A stretch of 64,000 nt of DNA from Peptostreptococcaceae bacterium (GCA_025210335.1 JAOARY010000075.1:1-64000); one strand, 5' to 3'. Shown: positions 53,365-62,517, counted from the first letter of the stretch. The notes: generated by a model not told the origin, from the sequence alone. Made by a program: numbers and translations.

Positions 53365-55587
53365 ATGGAGACAATAGAAGGTAAATTATTAGATATAGTC
53401 TATAAAAATGAAGAAAATGGATTTTTGGTCGGGAAATTTTTAGTAGACGAAAAAGAATTAACAATAACTGGTTGTATGCCTACAGTGAATCCTCTAGAGG
53501 ATTTTAGTTTGGAAGGAGAATATATAAAGCATGATGTTTATGGGTTTCAATTTAAGGTTAACTCATTTATTCCAATTATTCCATCTACTAAAGATGCTAT
53601 AATTGCATATCTTTCTTCAGGGCTTATAAAAGGCATTAAAGAAAAAACAGCTAAAAAAATTGTGGATTATTTTAAAGAGGACACATTAAATATAATAGAA
53701 AAAGAACCACATAGATTGGAAGAAATAAGTGGCATTGGGAAAAAAACAATTGATAGAATAAAGACAAGTTATAGTGAAGGTAAAGCTTTAAGAAATTTGA
53801 TTATAAATTTAGCACCTTATTCGATAACGCCTAATTATTGTATGAAAATATATAAAAAATATAAGGATAAGTCATTAGAAATAGTGATGCAAAATCCATA
53901 TAGATTATCTTCCCAAATCCATGGAATAGGCTTTAAGATTGCGGATAAAATAGGTATGAGTATGGGAATTGATAAATATTCAAAGGATAGAATAAAAGAG
54001 GGGATTATTTTTGAATTATATCGAGCAACAGGAAATGGACATACATATTTGGATATAGAAGATTTAGTGAAAAAATCATCAAAACTTTTAGAGGTTGAAT
54101 TTGAACATGTTCAAAATGAAATAGTGAATTTAGCCTTGGATTCAAAGATACAAGTTGAAAAATGGGATGATGGAAGAAGAATTTATTTACTCAATTATTA
54201 TGAATCAGAAAATGATGTGTGCAAAAGACTTATATCATTATCAAAATCTGAAATAAAAACTACTAAATTGGATATTGAAGACGAACTTTTTGAAATCCAA
54301 AAAGAAGAAAAGATTTCTCTTGCAAAAAATCAAGAACTGGCAGTATTGGAGTCTTTTAAAAATAATATATTAATTATAACAGGAGGTCCTGGTACAGGAA
54401 AAACAACAACAATAAATACAATAATCAAATTATTTAAAAGAGCAGATAATAAGATCCTTTTATGTGCACCAACTGGTAGAGCTGCAAAGAGGATGAGCGA
54501 AACAACTAAAATGGAAGCAAAAACAATTCATAGAGCTTTAGAAATGGGATTTTCACTTGAAGATGAACTTGTATTTTTAAAAAATGAAGAAGATAAATTA
54601 GATTATGATGTGATTATAGTTGATGAGATGTCTATGGTAGATATAAATTTAATGTCCTCATTTTTACAAGCGATAAAGCATGGAACTAAATTGATATTTG
54701 TAGGAGATAGTGACCAACTTCCTTCTGTTGGTGCGGGAAATGTATTAAAAGATATGATAGATTCAAAAGTTCTTAAAGTCATAAGATTAGATGAAATATT
54801 TAGACAAGCTAAGGAAAGTATGATAGTTGTAAATGCTCATAAAATAAATAAAGGACAAAATCCGATATTAAATAAAAAAGATAAAGATTTTTATTTTATA
54901 AAAAAAAATAAAGAAGAAGATATATTAAAAGAAATTAGTGAACTTGTTTCAAAAAGGCTTCCGAAATTTTATAATGTTGATCCGATTAAAGATATTCAAA
55001 TATTAGCACCTATGAGAAAAGGAAATATTGGTGTTAATAATATAAATAAAATGCTTCAAGATGTATTAAATGAAGAAAGTAAATATAAAATAGAAGAAAG
55101 TTTTTTAAAAAGAAAATTTAGAGTGGGCGACAAGGTTATGCAAATAAAAAATAATTATACAAAAGAGTGGAAAAACAAAGAAGAAACTTTAAAAGGTGAG
55201 GGTGTATTTAACGGTGATATTGGATATATATATCATATAGAAAAACAAGAAAAAAAGGTATATATAATATTTGATGATGAAAAAATAGTTGAATATGAGT
55301 ATTCTCAAATGGATGAAGTTGAACATAGTTTTTGTACGACTATTCATAAATCGCAAGGAAGTGAATTTAAGATAATCTTAATTCCTATAACTTGGGCACC
55401 TCCAATGCTTCTTATGAGAAATCTATTATATACAGCAATAACAAGAGCTAAAGAGTTAGTCATATTAGTAGGAGAGTATAAATATTTAGATATGATGATA
55501 AAAAACAATAGAATTATAAAAAGAAATTCATCATTGAAGGAAAAATTACAAAAATTTTTAAATGAAGATATTATAGTTGATTTTTAA
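53365..55587 (+). CDS. recD2: RecD2-type DNA helicase
   Basis: ATP-dependent 5'-3' helicase of 740 residues, independent of RecBC. The N-terminal OB-like and helix-hairpin-helix region (~1-190, with GLIKGIKEKTAKKIVDYF) precedes the helicase motifs: Walker A TGGPGTGKTTTINTI near residue 340, motif II IIVDEMSMVD near 415, GDSDQLPSVGAGNVL and the C-terminal TIHKSQGSEF and YTAITRAKE. It matches RecD2/YrrC in length. It lies directly ahead of comFC with a ~15-nt gap, so the two are likely in one transcript. Confidence 0.96.
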   Translation: METIEGKLLDIVYKNEENGFLVGKFLVDEKELTITGCMPTVNPLEDFSLEGEYIKHDVYGFQFKVNSFIPIIPSTKDAIIAYLSSGLIKGIKEKTAKKIVDYFKEDTLNIIEKEPHRLEEISGIGKKTIDRIKTSYSEGKALRNLIINLAPYSITPNYCMKIYKKYKDKSLEIVMQNPYRLSSQIHGIGFKIADKIGMSMGIDKYSKDRIKEGIIFELYRATGNGHTYLDIEDLVKKSSKLLEVEFEHVQNEIVNLALDSKIQVEKWDDGRRIYLLNYYESENDVCKRLISLSKSEIKTTKLDIEDELFEIQKEEKISLAKNQELAVLESFKNNILIITGGPGTGKTTTINTIIKLFKRADNKILLCAPTGRAAKRMSETTKMEAKTIHRALEMGFSLEDELVFLKNEEDKLDYDVIIVDEMSMVDINLMSSFLQAIKHGTKLIFVGDSDQLPSVGAGNVLKDMIDSKVLKVIRLDEIFRQAKESMIVVNAHKINKGQNPILNKKDKDFYFIKKNKEEDILKEISELVSKRLPKFYNVDPIKDIQILAPMRKGNIGVNNINKMLQDVLNEESKYKIEESFLKRKFRVGDKVMQIKNNYTKEWKNKEETLKGEGVFNGDIGYIYHIEKQEKKVYIIFDDEKIVEYEYSQMDEVEHSFCTTIHKSQGSEFKIILIPITWAPPMLLMRNLLYTAITRAKELVILVGEYKYLDMMIKNNRIIKRNSSLKEKLQKFLNEDIIVDF

Positions 55588-55602
55588 AGAAGGTGATTTC
55601 TT

Positions 55603-56328
55603 ATATTTTTAAAAGAAGAAATACTATCATATTTATATCCAAATAATTTAAACTGTATAAATTGTGACAAATCAATAAGTAAAACTAATTTATTATCACT
55701 TTGTAAATCTTGTTTTGAAAAGATAGAGTATATAAAAAGGCCATGCATTATATGTTCAAAAGAGTTACCAATAAACTATAAAGAGATAAAATGCCCAAAA
55801 TGTATGGAGAGTAATTATTATTTTGATCGAAATATATCTTCTGTTTTTTATAATGAACTCATATCAAAGATAATATATAAATACAAGTATAATTATCACA
55901 CTTATATTTCAACTTATATTTCTGATATAATTATAAGTACATTAGAATTAAATAAAATATATTTTGATTATATTTTGTATGTACCTTTATCTAAACAAAG
56001 ATATAAAAAAAGAGGGTTTAATCAAAGTGAAATTATAGCAAAAAATATAGGGAAATTTTATAAAAAAGAAGTTTTGGATATATTGATAAGAGTTAAAAAT
56101 ACAAGATATTTATCAAATTTAAAAAAAGAAGAGCGAAAAAGAGAGTTAAAAGATGCTTTTTTGGTAAAAAAAGAGTATAGAAATATATTATCAAATAAGA
56201 CTATAATAATAGTTGATGATATATTTACAAGTGGCAGTACACTAAATGAAATCAGCAGAGTGTTAAAAGAATCTTTTGATTTGAAATTTATATTATGTGT
56301 GACTTTTGCTACTGGAAAGAATATGTAA
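55603..56328 (+). CDS. comFC: ComFC-like phosphoribosyltransferase with apparent AUA start
   Basis: A ComF family protein (DNA uptake or recombination-linked), 241 residues from an ATA codon at 55603. The frame upstream of the first ATG (55804) encodes the family's N-terminal zinc-ribbon: four CxxC pairs (C18/C21, C34/C37, C48/C51, C64/C67 counted from the ATA). An in-frame TGA at 55594-55596 excludes any earlier start, and no ATG, GTG or TTG occurs in frame before 55804. An AAGGTGA site lies 7-8 nt before the ATA. The C-terminal half has the PRPP loop IIIVDDIFTSGSTLNEI. Starting at 55804 would drop all zinc ligands. Confidence 0.85.
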   Translation: MFLKEEILSYLYPNNLNCINCDKSISKTNLLSLCKSCFEKIEYIKRPCIICSKELPINYKEIKCPKCMESNYYFDRNISSVFYNELISKIIYKYKYNYHTYISTYISDIIISTLELNKIYFDYILYVPLSKQRYKKRGFNQSEIIAKNIGKFYKKEVLDILIRVKNTRYLSNLKKEERKRELKDAFLVKKEYRNILSNKTIIIVDDIFTSGSTLNEISRVLKESFDLKFILCVTFATGKNM

Positions 56329-56342
56329 TAGGAGGTTTTTGT

Positions 56343-56750
56343 ATGGAACTTATAAATTGTAAAAAATGTGGAAGAACATTTGGTAGCACTGATGGAGAGC
56401 AATTTTGTAAAAAATGCAGAGAAGTGGAGTTAGATGAACTTTTTAAGGTTGTTAGGGATTATTTATATGCTAATCCAGGAGCTTCTGTTGAAGAGGTTCA
56501 TGATAAAACAGGAATAGAAAAGAGAGTTATAATTAAATTTCTAAGAGATGAGAGAATTGAAATTGTAGAAGATGAAAATGCATTACTTACATGTCAAAGA
56601 TGTGGAGTATCTATAAAAACAGGGAAGTTTTGCAACAAGTGTAAACATGAAATCGATAGAGAATTAAGATCTGCTGTTCATGATTTGCAACATAAAGCAC
56701 ATGATAGAAGAGATTCAGATGGTCCAAGATATCATTCTAAGAAAAAGTAA
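56343..56750 (+). CDS. YvyF-like flagellar operon protein
   Basis: A 135-residue protein of the YvyF/TIGR03826 type found between comFC and flgM in Bacillota. Two zinc-ribbon halves are visible, INCKKCGRTF with FCKKCRE and LTCQRCGV with FCNKCKHE (eight cysteines), around a helical wHTH-like part (LFKVVRDYLYANPGASVEEV). The start follows AGGAGG at 5-6 nt; an earlier in-frame ATG overlaps comFC and has no SD. Function is not established; a regulatory role in the flagellar cascade has been suggested for such proteins. Confidence 0.88.
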   Translation: MELINCKKCGRTFGSTDGEQFCKKCREVELDELFKVVRDYLYANPGASVEEVHDKTGIEKRVIIKFLRDERIEIVEDENALLTCQRCGVSIKTGKFCNKCKHEIDRELRSAVHDLQHKAHDRRDSDGPRYHSKKK

Positions 56751-56794
56751 CTAAAGTTGTTTTTAAATAATGTAAATTAATAATCAAAAATATA

Positions 56795-56822
56795 TAAAGA
56801 ATACCTCCTTTGCTGTCGATAT
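56795..56822 (+). promoter_or_regulatory. Sigma-28-type promoter of flgM-flgL
   Basis: TAAA (56795-56798), 16 bp, GTCGATAT (56815-56822): one base from GCCGATAT. It lies inside the terminator that ends the comFC-yvyF transcript, so sigma-28 transcripts start within the terminator loop, near 56829. Confidence 0.72.
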
Positions 56823-56857
56823 TAAGTGTAGAACAATCAGCTAGGGAGGTGTTTTTT
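56803..56857 (+). terminator. Terminator of comFC-yvyF overlapping the flgM SD
   Basis: The 13-nt arm 56803-56815 (beginning ACCTCC, ending GCTG) pairs with 56838-56850 (CAGCTAGGGAGGT) with one mismatch and one G-U pair. A GTTTTTT run follows. The right arm is the flgM SD (GGGAGG, 56844-56849) and the T-run is the SD-to-ATG spacer. Read-through RNA would have its SD masked, while RNA started at the internal sigma-28 promoter would lack the left arm and be free. Confidence 0.8.
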
Positions 56858-56859
56858 AT

Positions 56860-57129
56860 ATGAGAATAAATTCAATCGGCAAAATAGGTAGTGTTATGAA
56901 AACTTATGAAGTAACAAGATCTAAAAAAAGTGAAAAATCTTATATGAAAAAAGATGAAGTATTAATATCTGAATTTGGTAAAGAATATCAAATAGCTTTA
57001 AAAGAGCTAAAGAAAATACCAGAGGTAAGAGAAGAAAAAGTATCTAAAATCAAGGAAGCTATAGATAATGGAAGTTACAAAATTGATTTTGATAAACTTG
57101 CAAAAGCTATGATTTCCAAAACTGTGTAG
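56860..57129 (+). CDS. flgM: Anti-sigma-28 factor FlgM
   Basis: An 89-residue FlgM: binds sigma-28 until the hook is finished and is then lost from the cell or inactivated. The N-terminal part is Lys/Ser-rich and probably disordered. The C-terminal sigma-binding helices EFGKEYQIALKELKKIPEVR and VSKIKEAIDNGSYKIDFDKL (each within the family pattern) end in AKAMISKTV. It is first in the flgM-flgN-flgK-flgL order seen in Bacillus and Clostridium. Its SD lies in the terminator arm described here. Confidence 0.92.
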   Translation: MRINSIGKIGSVMKTYEVTRSKKSEKSYMKKDEVLISEFGKEYQIALKELKKIPEVREEKVSKIKEAIDNGSYKIDFDKLAKAMISKTV

Positions 57130-57139
57130 GTGAATACAG

Positions 57140-57640
57140 ATGAAAACAGAAGGCATTGATAGTTTTATACAGATACTAGATAAACAGCTTCTATTAAATG
57201 AGAAGCTGTTAAATCTTGCTTTTGAAAAACAAGATATTATAAAAAATAATGATGTGGCAAGACTAAATGGCATTGTATTAGAAGAACAAAATATAGTAAA
57301 AGAAATTATTTTTCTAGAAAAAAATAGAGCTATTGCTGTTGAAAATATCCAAAGAGATTTGGATATAAAAAAACCAATTACAAATATAAAAGAAGTTGTT
57401 AATAAGGTTTCTAAAGATAGAGCACAAAAAATAACAGATATAAGTAAGAATTTAAAAAAAGTTTTGGCAAAATTAAAAGTACAAAATGATTTAAATAATG
57501 AGCTTATAAAAATATCTTTGGATTATATAGATTTGAACGTAAATATTTTTAAGTCAATGGTTTCAAATGAACCAAAAACTTATGGTAAAAGAGCTTATGA
57601 GAATGATGGAGATGGTAGAATCTTCGATAGTAAATATTAA
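57140..57640 (+). CDS. flgN: FlgN-type export chaperone
   Basis: A 166-residue helical protein of the FlgN family, the export chaperone of the hook-filament junction proteins FlgK and FlgL. The family's pattern is visible in the helical N-terminal half (LDKQLLLNEKLLNLAFEKQD, NDVARLNGIVLEEQNIVKEI in part) and in the VSKDRAQKITDISKNLKKVL region. It directly precedes flgK with a 14-nt gap and follows flgM, the standard position for this chaperone. Confidence 0.85.
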   Translation: MKTEGIDSFIQILDKQLLLNEKLLNLAFEKQDIIKNNDVARLNGIVLEEQNIVKEIIFLEKNRAIAVENIQRDLDIKKPITNIKEVVNKVSKDRAQKITDISKNLKKVLAKLKVQNDLNNELIKISLDYIDLNVNIFKSMVSNEPKTYGKRAYENDGDGRIFDSKY

Positions 57641-57654
57641 AGGCGGTGTTATAA

Positions 57655-59400
57655 GTGTCATTTTTCGGATTAGGTATATCAACATCTGGTCTATTTGCAT
57701 CTCAAAGATCCTTAGAGATTATAAGTCATAATGTATCAAATGCAAATACTAGAGGTTATACAAGACAAAGACTAGAACAATCAAGTAGTAATCCAGTTGA
57801 TTTAGGTTCAGGACTTCAAGGTACTGGAGTAATAATGGATGAAGTATCTCAAATTAGGGATGAATTTTTGGATATAACTTTTAGAAGAGAAAATACAGAG
57901 TTTAGTTACTGGGCTTCAAGAAATTTATCTTTAAGTCAAGTTGAAGCTATGTTTAATGAGCCTTCAAAAAATAGTATAAGAAATGCAATGGATGAATTAT
58001 TTAAAAACTTCGATGAAGTTGCTAAAAATCCGGATGATTTAACAGTTAGAACAACATTAAGAGAAAAAACTATTGCATTTACTGATTTATTAAATAATAT
58101 ATCTGGAAAAGTTAGAGAACAAGTTAAAGATTTGGATTATGAAATAGATGATACTATAACTACGATAAACACATTTGCAAGAGATATTGCTGCTGTGAAT
58201 GAAGAAATAAGAGATTATGAAAGTGGCAATAATGGTAAAGCTAATGATTTAAGAGATAAGAGAAATGTATTATTAGATGATTTGGCTCAGTATGCAAATA
58301 TAGATGTAAATATCATAAAAGAAGATTCTGGAAATGGTGTTATAGTAGAAAAATTAAATGTAAATATAAATGGACAGACATTAGTTTATGGTAATGATTA
58401 TGAAGCTTTATCGACTAAGAAAAAAGTTCCACATGAATTACTTCCAGAAATGGAAGTTACACAACTTACTTATGAAAATGGAAGTTATTTTGACACAAGA
58501 GGTTTAGGTGGAATATTAGGTGCGAAAATAGAATTAAGAGATAATGGTGCAGATGAAGAAATGAAAGGTTTATCTTTTTATTCTCAAAAATTAGATGAAT
58601 TTGTAAAGAAATTTGCGACTGAAGTAAATATTCAACATAGAAAAGGATATGGACTTGATTATAACTCTACTGGAGTGAATTTCTTTGAAGCTAATGGTAC
58701 AAATTTTGAGATATATGAGGATGGAGTTTTTGGTGATCCTGGAGTTAAGATAAGTGATCCATCGCTTGTTGCTAAAAATTTAGAGTTAAAATTAGATCCT
58801 AATTATGTAGGGGCACCAGCAGTAACTACGATATCAGATTTAATAACTGATTATAAAGCAAAAGGATTTAGTGAAGATGATATAATTAGAGAATGGGAAG
58901 AAGTAAATGACGGATTTACTCTTTATCAAAATGAAGATGGTAGTTGGATGGAAACAACAAAGATAACAGCTCAAAACATATCTTTATCAGATGAAATATT
59001 AAATGATGTTGATAATATAGCTGCGGCAACTGAATTTGTTACAAATGCAGCTGGAGAAAAAATAGCAAAAGAAAAAGATGGAACTAATATGTCTAAGATT
59101 TTTAATTTTAGAGAAAAAGATGATATGTTTGAATGGGGAACTCCTGATGAGTTTGTAAAATCTTTAATATCAAATCTTGGTGTAGACAGACAAGAGGCTA
59201 TACGTTCTGTTAAGAATAAAGAAGTTACACTCCAACATACAGAGATGCAAAGACAATCAATTTCAGGAGTTTCTATAGATGAAGAAATGGGAAATATGAT
59301 TAAATTCCAACATGCATATGCGGCGAATGCTAGAATGATTACAACTATGGATGAAATGCTTGATGTTATAGTAAATAGAATGGGTAGAGTAGGACTATAA
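57655..59400 (+). CDS. flgK: Hook-associated protein 1
   Basis: First hook-filament junction protein, 581 residues, exported by the flagellar system. The N-terminus FGLGISTSGLFASQRSLEII with HNVSNANTRGYTRQRLEQ (quoted in parts) and the C-terminus SGVSIDEEMGNMIKFQHAYA, then MITTMDEMLDVIVNRMG, are classical FlgK. It is longer than the ~500-residue B. subtilis protein, with extra variable sequence around residues 340-480. The start is GTG after AAGGCGG. It is followed 20 nt later by flgL. Confidence 0.94.
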   Translation: MSFFGLGISTSGLFASQRSLEIISHNVSNANTRGYTRQRLEQSSSNPVDLGSGLQGTGVIMDEVSQIRDEFLDITFRRENTEFSYWASRNLSLSQVEAMFNEPSKNSIRNAMDELFKNFDEVAKNPDDLTVRTTLREKTIAFTDLLNNISGKVREQVKDLDYEIDDTITTINTFARDIAAVNEEIRDYESGNNGKANDLRDKRNVLLDDLAQYANIDVNIIKEDSGNGVIVEKLNVNINGQTLVYGNDYEALSTKKKVPHELLPEMEVTQLTYENGSYFDTRGLGGILGAKIELRDNGADEEMKGLSFYSQKLDEFVKKFATEVNIQHRKGYGLDYNSTGVNFFEANGTNFEIYEDGVFGDPGVKISDPSLVAKNLELKLDPNYVGAPAVTTISDLITDYKAKGFSEDDIIREWEEVNDGFTLYQNEDGSWMETTKITAQNISLSDEILNDVDNIAAATEFVTNAAGEKIAKEKDGTNMSKIFNFREKDDMFEWGTPDEFVKSLISNLGVDRQEAIRSVKNKEVTLQHTEMQRQSISGVSIDEEMGNMIKFQHAYAANARMITTMDEMLDVIVNRMGRVGL

Positions 59401-59420
59401 TATAAGAAAGGAGGACTAAT

Positions 59421-61199
59421 ATGAGAATTACTAACTCAATGATGGTAAACAGAATGATGGGCGATTTAAATAGAAATTTAGGTTATTTAGATGCTTTAAG
59501 AGAAAAGGCTGCTGATGGTAAAGATATTCATAGACCTTCAGATGATCCGATAAGAGTTACAAGAGCAATGCAACTTAATACAAGTATATCAAAGAATGAA
59601 ATGTTTCATGCTAATTCGGAATTGGCATATTCATATTTAGAAAATATGGATATATCATTAAAGGAAATGACTTCTGTTATGGATAGAATAAGAGAACTTG
59701 CTACAGAAGGTGCAAATGGAACACTGACAAAAGAAGATATGGAAAAAAAAGCTATGGAAGTTCAGGAACTTAAAGAACATCTTATCAAATCAGGGAATGG
59801 AACTTATCTAAATAACTATGTATTTTCAGGATATCAAACGGATAAAGAATATTTAAGAGAAGATGGTTCTCCTGCTTTAAATACTTCAAAGGAAATAAAA
59901 ACAAGTTTTATAGATTTATCAAGAAGAAATATAGATATAGTAGCTGGAGTTAATGATACTTTTGAAATTGATGTGTCTGGTTTGACAGGTCTTAATGGTG
60001 AAAAATATACAGGAAAGCAAACGGTAAAAATAGCTGCGGGGACATATACTACTGTAGAAGATATTTCAAAGGAAATAGAAAAATCGCTTAATTCACCAAC
60101 AACAACACCACTTAATATGTCTTATACTGATGTGGATGGAACTTATACAGGTGCAGATGGTCTTATTGTAGATACAGATGGATATTATCCAATAGAAGTT
60201 ATAAAGGCAAATGCTCCTACTACGCCAGCAGATCCTAACTATAATAATTTTCAAGCTGGTGATGAAATAACTTTTAATTTTGGTGCAGAATTAAAAGATA
60301 CAGAAGATGAATTAAGAGATACTATTGCTACTGAAATGGGTTTAACAAAAGATGATATATCAGTAGTTAAAATGGAAAATAATAAAACTGTAGTTGTTTC
60401 TATTAAAAAGGATAATACAACAGTTCCTTGTAATAAAAACTGGGATTTTAAAGGCAAGCTAAATCCTGTTGAAGAAAATGTATTTAAAGTTGATAGAGAT
60501 GATCCAGCTTCTGCTGATCAAGGACCAATGTTCCAAACAGCTAATAAGATTGCATTTGAAGATTTAGAGTCAAATGATATTGTTAGGCTTAAGGATAAAG
60601 ATTTTAAAGTAGAAGTTAATGAAAACGGAACTCTTAGCATAACTAATAAATTAATAGATGATACTAAAGGTTTTGCTTTAAAATCAGATTCTTCAGTTGC
60701 AAATAGATTTGATTTAGGGGAAATAGGTCTTACTAATTTCACAATAGCTAAAGCTACAGAAAGTAAGCAATATCAATTAGGACTATCCTTAAAACAAGAT
60801 ATAAATATATTAGGATATGAAGTTTTTGGCCCTACTTATGATACTGATGGTGATGGAATGGGTGATAAAACAATAATCCAAAGTATAGATGATTTAATCA
60901 ATAATTTAAATAACGGAGATCATGCAAAGGTATCAGCTATGATTGACGAAATAGGTGTTCACTCAGATCACATAACTGAGCTTAGAGGTAAAGTTGGAGC
61001 AAGAATGAAATCTGTTGAGGTTACAAGAGATAGACTTGAAAAATTAAATGTGAATATAAAATCAGTTCTTTCAAATACTGAAGATGCTAATATTGCAGAA
61101 GTTTATACTAAGATGAGTGTAGCAGAATCAATTTATAGATCTTCAATGATGGTTGGAAGTAGAATTGTACAACCTACTTTAGTAGATTTTCTAAGATAG
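59421..61199 (+). CDS. flgL: Hook-associated protein 3, enlarged
   Basis: Second hook-filament junction protein, 592 residues, about twice the usual ~300. The conserved ends are present: MRITNSMMVNRMMGDLNRNL, GKDIHRPSDDPIRVTRAMQL, then at the C-terminus RDRLEKLNVNIKSVLSNTED and SVAESIYRSSMMVGSRIVQP (each quoted in part). The extra ~280 residues lie roughly between 165 and 465 and look like a beta-rich outer domain with many Asp, Thr and Gly residues. There is no sign of a frameshift or broken reading frame. SD: AAAGGAGG. It ends before a terminator. Confidence 0.92.
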   Translation: MRITNSMMVNRMMGDLNRNLGYLDALREKAADGKDIHRPSDDPIRVTRAMQLNTSISKNEMFHANSELAYSYLENMDISLKEMTSVMDRIRELATEGANGTLTKEDMEKKAMEVQELKEHLIKSGNGTYLNNYVFSGYQTDKEYLREDGSPALNTSKEIKTSFIDLSRRNIDIVAGVNDTFEIDVSGLTGLNGEKYTGKQTVKIAAGTYTTVEDISKEIEKSLNSPTTTPLNMSYTDVDGTYTGADGLIVDTDGYYPIEVIKANAPTTPADPNYNNFQAGDEITFNFGAELKDTEDELRDTIATEMGLTKDDISVVKMENNKTVVVSIKKDNTTVPCNKNWDFKGKLNPVEENVFKVDRDDPASADQGPMFQTANKIAFEDLESNDIVRLKDKDFKVEVNENGTLSITNKLIDDTKGFALKSDSSVANRFDLGEIGLTNFTIAKATESKQYQLGLSLKQDINILGYEVFGPTYDTDGDGMGDKTIIQSIDDLINNLNNGDHAKVSAMIDEIGVHSDHITELRGKVGARMKSVEVTRDRLEKLNVNIKSVLSNTEDANIAEVYTKMSVAESIYRSSMMVGSRIVQPTLVDFLR

Positions 61200-61203
61200 A
61201 TAA

Positions 61204-61230
61204 TAAAAAAGTCCTTATTGGGCTTTTTTT
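61204..61230 (+). terminator. Terminator after flgL
   Basis: AAAAAAGTCC (61204-61213) pairs with GGGCTTTTTT (one U-G pair) around a short loop, followed by T residues. Weak to moderate strength. Confidence 0.7.
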
Positions 61231-61333
61231 GTTATAATAATATTATTAATTAAATTCTATAAAAAGATATTTTTTTGGATATAGATATAATAGTTTATAA
61301 AAATATATAAATTTTAATAAAGAGGTGTTACTT

Positions 61334-61762
61334 ATGAAATTTGAAACTAAATATTTTGGAGAAATAGATGTAGATGAAAATGGGATATTACAATTTGAAG
61401 AAGGAATATTGGGATTTGAAGATTTGAAGAAGTTTATATTGTTATCAGAAGGTGATATGATTATTGATTGGTTACAATGTATAGAAGATGATATAACGTT
61501 TCCTATAATAGATCCTTTTACTATTAAATCAGATTATCAATTTGATTTGCCAGAGGATGTTGCAAAAGAGTTACAAATAGAAAAACCAGAGGATGTTATA
61601 GTATATACAGTTGTTGTTATACCAGAGGATATAAAAAAAATAAGAACTAATTTACAAGGACCTATTATAATAAATAAAGAAAAGAAATTAGCAAAACAAA
61701 TTATCTTATCGGATGAATATCCTATGAGATATGAATTTTATGATAAGTTTGGTGATAAATAA
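61334..61762 (+). CDS. fliW: FliW, flagellin-binding CsrA antagonist
   Basis: A 142-residue FliW: binds CsrA when flagellin is exported and relieves its block on flagellin translation. Family motifs are [19 protein letters not shown] at the N-terminus, [16 protein letters not shown] near residue 22, then FPIIDPF and a [20 protein letters not shown] block (given in part). The ATG after GAGGTG is taken; a GTG three codons upstream is less likely. The stop overlaps the csrA start (TAATG), so both are made together, as in other Bacillota. Confidence 0.95.
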   Translation: MKFETKYFGEIDVDENGILQFEEGILGFEDLKKFILLSEGDMIIDWLQCIEDDITFPIIDPFTIKSDYQFDLPEDVAKELQIEKPEDVIVYTVVVIPEDIKKIRTNLQGPIIINKEKKLAKQIILSDEYPMRYEFYDKFGDK

Positions 61763-61986
61763 TGTTAGTCTTATCTAGAAAGGAAAAGGAGAGTATATTA
61801 ATAGGTAATGATATAGAAATTAGTATAGTAGAAGTATCCGGTGGTAGAGTTAAAATAGGAATAGATGCACCTAAAAATATTCAAATAGTAAGAAAAGAAG
61901 TAAAAGAAGCTATAACACAGGAAAACAAAACTGCAATTTCAAATAAAGCAAAGTTAGAAGAATTAAAGAATATAATGAAAAAGTAA
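61762..61986 (+). CDS. csrA: Translational regulator CsrA
   Basis: A 74-residue RNA-binding dimer that blocks translation at GGA motifs. It begins [20 protein letters not shown] and has the conserved [18 protein letters not shown] strand (each in part), with the arginine and surrounding residues that contact RNA. It overlaps fliW by one base. Candidate targets are the AGGA hairpins in front of the three flagellin-type genes in this window. The terminator that follows makes fliW-csrA a two-gene unit apart from the flagellin genes. Confidence 0.97.
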   Translation: MLVLSRKEKESILIGNDIEISIVEVSGGRVKIGIDAPKNIQIVRKEVKEAITQENKTAISNKAKLEELKNIMKK

Positions 61987-62004
61987 GTGAATAATGAAAT
62001 ATTT

Positions 62005-62047
62005 TAAGGTAGTATGAAAATGAAAAACTCATTTTTATGCTACCTTT
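62005..62047 (+). terminator. Terminator of fliW-csrA
   Basis: An ~18-bp stem with a few G-U pairs (62005-62023 with 62029-62047), followed by a T-rich tract. Between it and the flagellin gene lie ~470 nt of very AT-rich DNA holding only the promoter and leader signals listed. Confidence 0.82.
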
Positions 62048-62364
62048 ATTTAATTTTAGAAAAAATTTTTATTATTTATAATAAATAATTCTATGCAAAA
62101 TTATATTTGTAAAAATATTTATTGATATAATAAAAATAATTACTGATATTTTTGTATAAAATATATTTATATAATAAAAATTTATTAAGATTAAGCTAAA
62201 AAATTAAAAATTTTAGATATTTTAATTTAAAAAAATATTAAAAAAATCGAAAAACAAAAGATAAAAATAGGACAAAAAAACTATATATTTTTAATTGATA
62301 AAAACTTTAGACCTATTAAAAATAAAGGCTTATAGTCAAATGGATTCATTTATAAGAAAAACTA

Positions 62365-62391
62365 TAAACTATATTAAAATTCTCTCGATAA
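62365..62391 (+). promoter_or_regulatory. Sigma-28-type promoter of flagellin 1
   Basis: TAAA (62365-62368), 15 bp, CTCGATAA (62384-62391): matches TAAA-N15-GCCGATAA except for the first two bases of the -10. It gives a leader of about 120 nt. Confidence 0.72.
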
Positions 62392-62476
62392 ATTATTTGT
62401 AAGAAAGTTAAATAAAAAAATTAAATAGCAGACGTCATATTTAATTTTTATTTAAACTTTATAAAAACATTTATAT

Positions 62477-62510
62477 TTTGGCAAGGATGCCAAAGCAAAT
62501 TCAAGGAGGG
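62477..62510 (+). promoter_or_regulatory. CsrA-type hairpin plus SD of flagellin 1
   Basis: TTTGGC (62477-62482) pairs with GCCAAA (62489-62494), presenting AAGGAT in a 6-nt loop. The SD AAGGAGGG (62503-62510) is a second GGA site 9 nt on. This is the two-site layout of CsrA control of hag in B. subtilis. The same hairpin occurs before flagellin 2 with a compensated base pair. Confidence 0.75.
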
Positions 62511-62517
62511 AAATATT

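Noticed and set aside
55804-56328. Short comFC starting at the ATG at 55804
   Set aside because: This start has no good SD and removes all eight zinc-ligand cysteines that are encoded in frame upstream.
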